Assembly (NCBI GenBank): GCA_036674765.1
Contig: JARVKI010000008.1
Location: forward strand, 62,001-126,000
DNA from: Seiridium cupressi
Lineage: Eukaryota; Ascomycota; Sordariomycetes; Amphisphaeriales; Sporocadaceae
Reading direction: 5' to 3'
DNA: 64,000 bases
Shown here: positions 59,122-64,000 of the stretch, in pieces
Numbering within the stretch: position 1 is the stretch's first letter
Layout of the letters: each line of letters starts with the position of its first letter
Program-made: the position numbers and the translations under genes
Notes under the pieces: model-generated
The model's input: only the letters and a program-made list of their open reading frames with translations
The model's database searches: none
What the model was told of the DNA's origin: nothing

Positions 59122-60948
59122 ATGGCTGAGGCTGTTGGGTTGGCACTTGGTGTCCTCGGGATCACTGGGCTCTTCACGTCGTGCCTCGAGAGCTTAAAAA
59201 TAGTCGTTCGCGCCAAAACTTTCAGCGAGAATTTCGAGCTTCTTTGTACCCAGCTGGAGATTGAGCGTACCCGGCTTATAATATGGGGCCGGAGTACAGG
59301 CCTGGCGCCCGAGCCCGATGGTAGAAGCCTACATATGTACCTTTCAATACATCGTTGAACTGCAGCGATATAAGGCCTACCGTCGAGGCAACTCTTCACC
59401 AGTTACGAATATTACTTGAGAAAGCCGATGTGGTTACTGGAAGGTACACGCTGAAAGAAGGCGTAGATCTACGCCATGAGCCAGGCGCACTTTGTCTGAC
59501 CATTTTCTGAGACTCTTTCGAAAGGGTCAAAGAGCGGATTAAAAGGAATCAGAAACAAAAGTCATCCTGGCAAGTCACTCGTTGGTCGATACATGATGAA
59601 CCGCAGTTCGAACGCCTGGTTACCAAGATAAGGGAACTGCTTGATGGCTTATATAGCATCACCAGTGCCCTGGAATTGAGGGAGAGACAATATGCTGGAC
59701 TACGGAAAAGACAGGACGATATGCTTGTTGAGTAAATCGAGGCTATTTCGGACACGCGTAGCCTTGAGTACCTTGAGGAGCTTGGTTCATCGCCAGCAGC
59801 CCCAGAGGTGCTCAGGACCATTTCAGACACTGCTAGCGTCCGCCTGACGATCATTACGTCCAGTTCCCGTTCTTATCATACTGCATGCACGCGGCAAACA
59901 CGAAATTCCACTGGTAAAGCCAGATTGGTCTTAGTACCAATCTCTACAAGCGTTCCAGAGCGTCCACCAAGTCCGCAGCAACCACTCGGCCCCGTGCAGC
60001 CTGGAAATCCGAATCCGAATGCAACTGATGATACAGTCGTACCTCAACATCGACGATGGATGGCGTATCTACTGTCGAGGAGCCGTCTTGCAGACCAGAG
60101 TCTCGTATTCTCAGGCATGGATCTCCAATATGGCAAGAACCTCCAAGATATAAAGCAATACGACGATAAAATCCTGCCGCTAGGATGCCCCAGCTGCTCA
60201 CGTCAGCAAAATCAACGCAAGACGTTAGCCCCGCTCGTCGCATGTTTCTCGAGCTCAGAAATATTCGTCTGCCTGCAGTGTCTTATGTCAGAGCTGCACC
60301 TCTTGAAGATTGCGTGGATAAAATTCTTGCTAGCATTGAAGGGCCGCCTGGAACGCCCTACGAAAGTGGAATCTTTTGGATAGCCGCATTGCTCGTGCCG
60401 GGAAAAACACTACTGTTGTATTTCCATACTCTATTTACCATCCGAATATCGACCATACTGGTAAGATCTGTGTCGATTACGGGTCCTGGCTGCGCGATTC
60501 CAGTCGCATGAACAAACATCCCAGTTTTCAAAGGATGCAGACCCAGCTGCCGTGGTTCTCGGAGCATGTAGCCAAGCACTATAACCTTGGCGCGCTCCTT
60601 GTGGCTGCCTGTGGATTGCTGGCAAGTCCGAATGTCAAAGATCCATTGGTACCAGAAATTGCAGAGAAGTACATCACAGGTTATTAAGGATATTGTGCCG
60701 CAGCAACAATGTACACAAAACGCTATGCATCTCCTCATCGACCCGCAGAGGAAACGTTGGTATTTGTGGATGCTGAGACAGAAAGCGCAGGGGAGACCTT
60801 TGTGGTGCCGGAATATCAGCCGAAACAGATATCAGCAAGCATTGTAAATTCCAGCCCGTGGTGGGGGTATATTGGGAAACAACCATCTGATTCGATAACA
60901 TCATCACCTAATACAAGTCGCTTTGGCGCAACGGCATCTAAACCTTAA
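59122..60948 (+). pseudogene. HeLo domain fused to ubiquitin-conjugating (E2/UBC) domain
   Basis: ATG 59122 starts MAEAVGLALGVLGITGLFTS, the N-terminus of the HeLo (prion-inhibition and propagation) domain; it continues FELLCTQLEIERTRLIIWG, DIRPTVEATLHQLRILLE, ERVKERIKRNQKQKSSW, SLEYLEELGS. A linker follows (SVPERPPSPQQPLGP), then an E2 domain: RRMFLELRNIRL, IEGPPGTPYESGIFW, IYHPNIDHTGKICVDY with the HPN motif and the would-be catalytic Cys, and ASPNVKDPLVPEIAE. Defects: a 29-nt GTACCT...CAG segment at the usual first-intron site, too short to splice; TGA 59508 (CGA); TAA 59733 (CAA); a frame change near 60180, another near 60380; TAA 60685. A third frame opens further on. HeLo domains drive cell death in fungal incompatibility; an E2 fused to one is unusual to me. 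Confidence 0.8.
60859..60946 (+). repeat. Partner copy of the 1452-1540 fragment
   Basis: 3' coding end of the HeLo-E2 pseudogene (GYIGKQPSDSITSSPNTS) and source-like partner of the shorter fragment at 1452-1540. Confidence 0.75.
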
Positions 60949-61435
60949 CTACCCGCCAATAGAGGATCCCGACTATTTCGTCGTGTATGTTCCGAAGGTA
61001 TTACGCATGGTAGATCGCCAAACATCCCACGACGCACTCAAGGACCAACGTGATCCGCGCTGCTCCCTTAAAGATGGGCACATCGCGTTCACACGTGGAG
61101 AACTCAAGTGTTTACTCCAACAGCTGGTCAACCAGACGACCCCCGACAGGGATCTCCTAGCTCACCTGCAGCAAAGCTTCGAACGGTGCAATTTTAATCT
61201 GGTAGAGGTTGCGAGCGTCGCGGACTGCTGCTACGAATATGATTCTCGCAATCTCAGTCCGTCTGAAAGAGACCAGCAAGAATTTGCAAAGACTAGAAAG
61301 AAGGTGACAGAACAGTGGGGAGACATGTTTCAAGAACTCAAGTTCTTTCTCCACGATTACGTTATGGGGGATAACTATGCCGAGTCCAGGTCCTCAGGCT
61401 GTCTTCCATACGATCTTTTTCCGAGAATTGGGTAG
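60923..61435 (+). pseudogene. Open frame continuing the HeLo-E2 gene in another frame
   Basis: A 170-codon frame (NYPPIEDPDYFVVYVPKVLRMVDR ... FFLHDYVMGDNY) begins over the last codons of the HeLo-E2 reading frame and probably encodes its C-terminus after another frame change near 60930. It has no ATG of its own near the start (TTG at 60923). Helical, charged, no recognised domain. Might instead be a separate gene. Confidence 0.45.
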
Positions 61436-61579
61436 AAAGACCAGTACTGTGTTTCACCTGCTCGCCGTGCTGCTTGCTTGCCAATTTTGAGATCGTCTAC
61501 GAAACACCGGAGGTCTGAGTGCTAGAGATACCCCAGTCCCGGTTTTAAAGATTGAAATTATCAACAAATTGATTCGAGT

Positions 61580-62438
61580 TTACTTAAGTAATACCTCTCG
61601 GATGCCATCAGAAAATAATAGTTTCGAGTACAGAATGTGAAACCACACGAACGAAGCCGGCATTGTCAGGCGGCCGGGCCTGCCAGTGCTCCTGACATGG
61701 GAAAACGTGATCTGAATGTTCTCCTCAGAGCCAGGGCCCTCAGAACGCCGGACTTCAAAACGATGAGACACTAAGAGCCGGCCGTTTTCGCTTCCGAATA
61801 TGAATTCCGCGTATGTGCAGGGCGGCCGAGTGAATTCGCCATATTTGGCGGAAATCGCCTCCAGCTGCGAACTGCTTACAAAGCTGCAGTCCGCCACTAG
61901 GAAATTGCCGAAGAAGAGCGTCCCAAAAGCCGGAGTCGAAGTACGCGAGATCTCAGAGCGATCCCAGATTTGGGGCGTCTCGGCGAGTTCTCCCAATGCC
62001 TTGGTAACTGCACTGCTGAGTATTTCACGCGTCGCTAAACGGAATGCTAGTCAATACCTGTCAAATGCGAAGGCGGCTATCGCTGAAAAACTGGCACCAT
62101 CAGTACGTACCTCGAGTGTCCGTCTTGGAGAAACCAGTAGTACGAAAGAACCACGCTTCCGGCGTAAAGATACCACCAAAGAACCCGCTGGTGAAGCGAG
62201 CCAAGATTTCCTGATCAGTGATCCCCTTCTTGAGGCGAGAAGTAGGTATTGTGAGGCTGTAGGTCTCTTGCTCGTTTGGATTGCGAAGTGGATTCAAGAT
62301 GAAAAGGCCAAAAGAGTTCTCGTGCCCTGCAGTGGCATGATAATCAGTGATCGAAGGGAAATATGCCGTTATTCGCCAATAGAGAAGTACAGTGACGACT
62401 CCGGCCGCAGCGCAACCACCCAATGCGAAGGTGTTCAT
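61580..62438 (-). CDS. Membrane-anchored hypothetical protein, 260 aa
   Basis: Two exons: 62438-62111 and 62034-61580, intron GTACGT...TTTAG. The protein starts MNTFALGGCAAAGVVTVLLYW, a membrane anchor or uncleaved signal, followed by YHATAGHENSFGLFILNPL, ILARFTSGFFGGIFTPEAW, and after the splice TREILSSAVTKALGELAETP and AFGTLFFGNFLVADC. I recall similar fungal proteins with a FTRGFFGG...PE segment but no known role. The plus-strand frame at 61800-62468 is antisense to it. Splice sites and reading frame are clean, so it is probably functional. The lumenal half is a mixed alpha/beta domain. Confidence 0.72.
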
Positions 62439-62981
62439 CGAAGAATGTCGAAAGAAATAATACCCTGAACTTGGCCTCGAGTTATAGTTTGTGGATGCGC
62501 AGCTAAGGTCGAATATGCTTGTGTGCCTTGTCGGTTTGAATGACGATAAGCAAACAGTCCCCTCAACAGCTCGCTTTCTTCGCTTACAAATGAGACTTCC
62601 AAACTCACTGTGCATCAGAAGCAAAAGACTTGAATTAGATGCGCTCTTATACACTTGTGATTGGGAGGTAGCCGGTATTTCCCGATCATATGGATGACAG
62701 TAGGTTTATGATGAGTAGTTTATGACACTTCGGGTGGATCGGGGTGTCAGCTGAACTGATATGACGTGATAAAATTGGACACTGCACCAAGACAAGCATT
62801 GAACCATGTAGGTTACGTATTAATCCTGATCTCTATCTTCGCTTACCCGAACGGTAAAATAAGCCGCCAACCCAGGATTCTGTAAATGCATTTGTGCTCA
62901 CCTGCTTCTAATCCCTTTTTTTTTTTTTTCCTGTCCTTGTTTTTCCCTAGCTGTTGCCAATCTCCTATATCCTGGTTGGAC
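62439..62981. other. Intergenic
   Basis: Promoter side of the membrane protein and 3' flank of the ankyrin gene; a 14-base T run lies at 62916-62929. Nothing else seen. Confidence 0.5.
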
Positions 62982-64000
62982 TCAAGCCCAATTTGACGAG
63001 CAGCCTTTGGCATTCATTGACAGAAGACATTCAATAACGTCCTTGGCTCCCTTGCTGTTACCAAGTCGAGCCGTGAAATGGAGTGAGGACTCCCTGTTCT
63101 TATCCGCCAGGTTGACATCTGCCTTCTGTTCAACCAGTAGGCATGCCAGGTCGATATGTTCTCCCTGTATCGCGAGATGCACCGCGGTCCGACCCTCGGA
63201 ATCCTGTTGGTCAGCGCTCGCACCGCTCTTGAGGAGAAGGTTGACCATATTAACCCTGCCCGCGTGTGAGGCAATATGTAACGCTGACTGCCCTTCGTCG
63301 TCCACAAGGTTCATATTCTTGCAGTTCTGTATGAGACATCGGACTGCTTGCTCATCGCTATTAACGATAGCGCAGTGGAGCGCAGTTCTGCCATTCCCGT
63401 CCCGCAGCTCACAGTCCGTGGCCATGGCAAGTAACTCGATGATGGCTGTCTGCATATGTGCTCCTGCAAGGTGCAGTGGGGAGTGCTGTCCTTCGTCCAG
63501 AATATTTACATCTGCACCCTTGTAGATCAGATGGCTGACAAGCACTACTAGCCCGTGAAGAGCGGCAATGTGCAACACAGTTCGGCCCTTTTCGTCCCAA
63601 ATATTGCAGTTGGCGCCCTTCTCGATCAGCAGCCACGCTATTGAGAGTCGTTTGTGATCCAAGACTAGATGCAAGGCTGTAAGGCCCTGCGAATTCTGAA
63701 TGTCGAAGTCTGCGCCCTTCTCAATGAGAAGCCATGCTGCCGAGCCGTTCCCATCTCGAGCAATTTCTTGCAAGACCGTCACACCGGACGTATCTTGAAT
63801 GTCCACAGGAACCCTATTCTCTAGTAATACCCATAGAAATGTTTGCATTTCTGCGACTTCCACGAGCAAACAAATTCGTGTAATATGGTCCGCCCAGATG
63901 CGTCTCTGACGTCTTTGTCAGCACCAGCCCTGATCAGGTACCAGGCTACCTCTTCGTGTTTATATAGAATGGCCAATTGTAATGCCGTCAGACCATCAGT
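62982..64000 (-). CDS. Ankyrin-repeat protein, 3' part, cut by the window edge
   Basis: At least nine ankyrin repeats, e.g. GLTALHLVLDHKRLSIAWLLIEKGA, here shown only in short form: GRTVLHIAALHGL, HSPLHLAGAHM, GRTALHCAIVN, QSALHIASHAGR, GRTAVHLAIQGE, ESSLHFTARLGN. The repeats are 33 residues, spaced as usual, and the frame ends at 62982 (GCSSNWA). The first repeats, 63890-64000, lie in a different frame (GLTALQLAILYKHEEVAWYL, GRTILHEF), so a frame change occurs near 63870-63890. The N-terminal domain lies outside the window; by analogy it could be another NACHT-ankyrin NLR. It may therefore be a pseudogene. Confidence 0.75.

Noticed and set aside
61800..62468. 222-codon plus-strand frame
   Set aside because: Antisense to a minus-strand gene with matching splice sites and a membrane anchor; the plus frame has no recognisable motif.
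1..64000. CRISPR arrays, bacterial operons, secondary-metabolite cluster
   Set aside because: No repeat-spacer arrays, no ribosome-binding sites, and no PKS, NRPS or terpene synthase; gene structure is that of a filamentous fungus.

Overview
The window is nuclear DNA from a filamentous ascomycete (Pezizomycotina). The gene content points that way (MSH2, CCT7, FEN1, a 21.3 kDa complex I subunit, mitochondrial uS2m, HeLo and NACHT-ankyrin proteins, Zn2Cys6 factor, GH76 and GH127 enzymes). So do the short introns of about 50-60 nt with GTAAGT/GTACGT-like donors and CTGAC/CTAAC-like branch sites. I cannot place it below subphylum from sequence alone.

Layout. 1-2.3 kb: 3' end of MSH2, then a decayed single-pass membrane protein gene that carries a short fragment related to the HeLo/E2 gene at the far end of the window. 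2.4-9.35 kb: one giant NLR-type gene on the minus strand (STAND N-terminal helices, NACHT, long ankyrin array) with a frameshift just before the P-loop. 10.2-17.0 kb: an F-box-like protein, a small secreted protein that appears broken, a secreted beta-propeller (sialidase-like), and a GPI-anchored GH76 mannanase convergent with it. 18.4-22 kb: DUF4385 protein, GRF zinc-finger protein, then about 2 kb without a supportable gene. 22-30.2 kb: housekeeping block (complex I NUO-21.3, a Ubp2-like deubiquitinase with an in-frame TAG before a 120-codon open tail, the EF2 lysine methyltransferase EFM3). 31.5-34.8 kb: GH127 arabinofuranosidase and a 121-residue single-PAH-domain microprotein. 36.5-46.2 kb: CCT7, a SAM methyltransferase, mitochondrial uS2m, a Zn2Cys6 regulator, and a hypothetical gene with a GC-AG intron. 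46.5-54.5 kb: a 2EXR protein, two hormone-sensitive-lipase-type esterases flanking a sedoheptulose/fructose bisphosphatase-like gene (all minus strand), and a small Cys-rich protein. 55.4-58.6 kb: FEN1 (with a 5-nt microexon carrying the catalytic Asp) divergent from a mitochondrial citrate-type carrier. 59.1-61.4 kb: a HeLo domain fused to an E2 ubiquitin-conjugating domain, now a pseudogene. 61.6-64 kb: an uncharacterised membrane-anchored protein and the 3' part of an ankyrin-repeat gene.

How it fits together. Conserved core genes (MSH2, NUO-21.3, UBP, EFM3, CCT7, uS2m, FEN1, carrier) assemble with clean exon joins (the carrier's single intron has two possible placements). The accessory genes (NLR, HeLo-E2, secreted protein, esterase B, terminal ankyrin gene) carry frameshifts or stop codons, and three of the stops are explainable by single C-to-T changes. 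This looks like birth and death of self/non-self-recognition and secreted-enzyme genes around stable housekeeping blocks. The most novel item is the HeLo-E2(UBC) fusion and its second fragment about 58 kb away. The cleanest mechanistic oddity is the FEN1 microexon.
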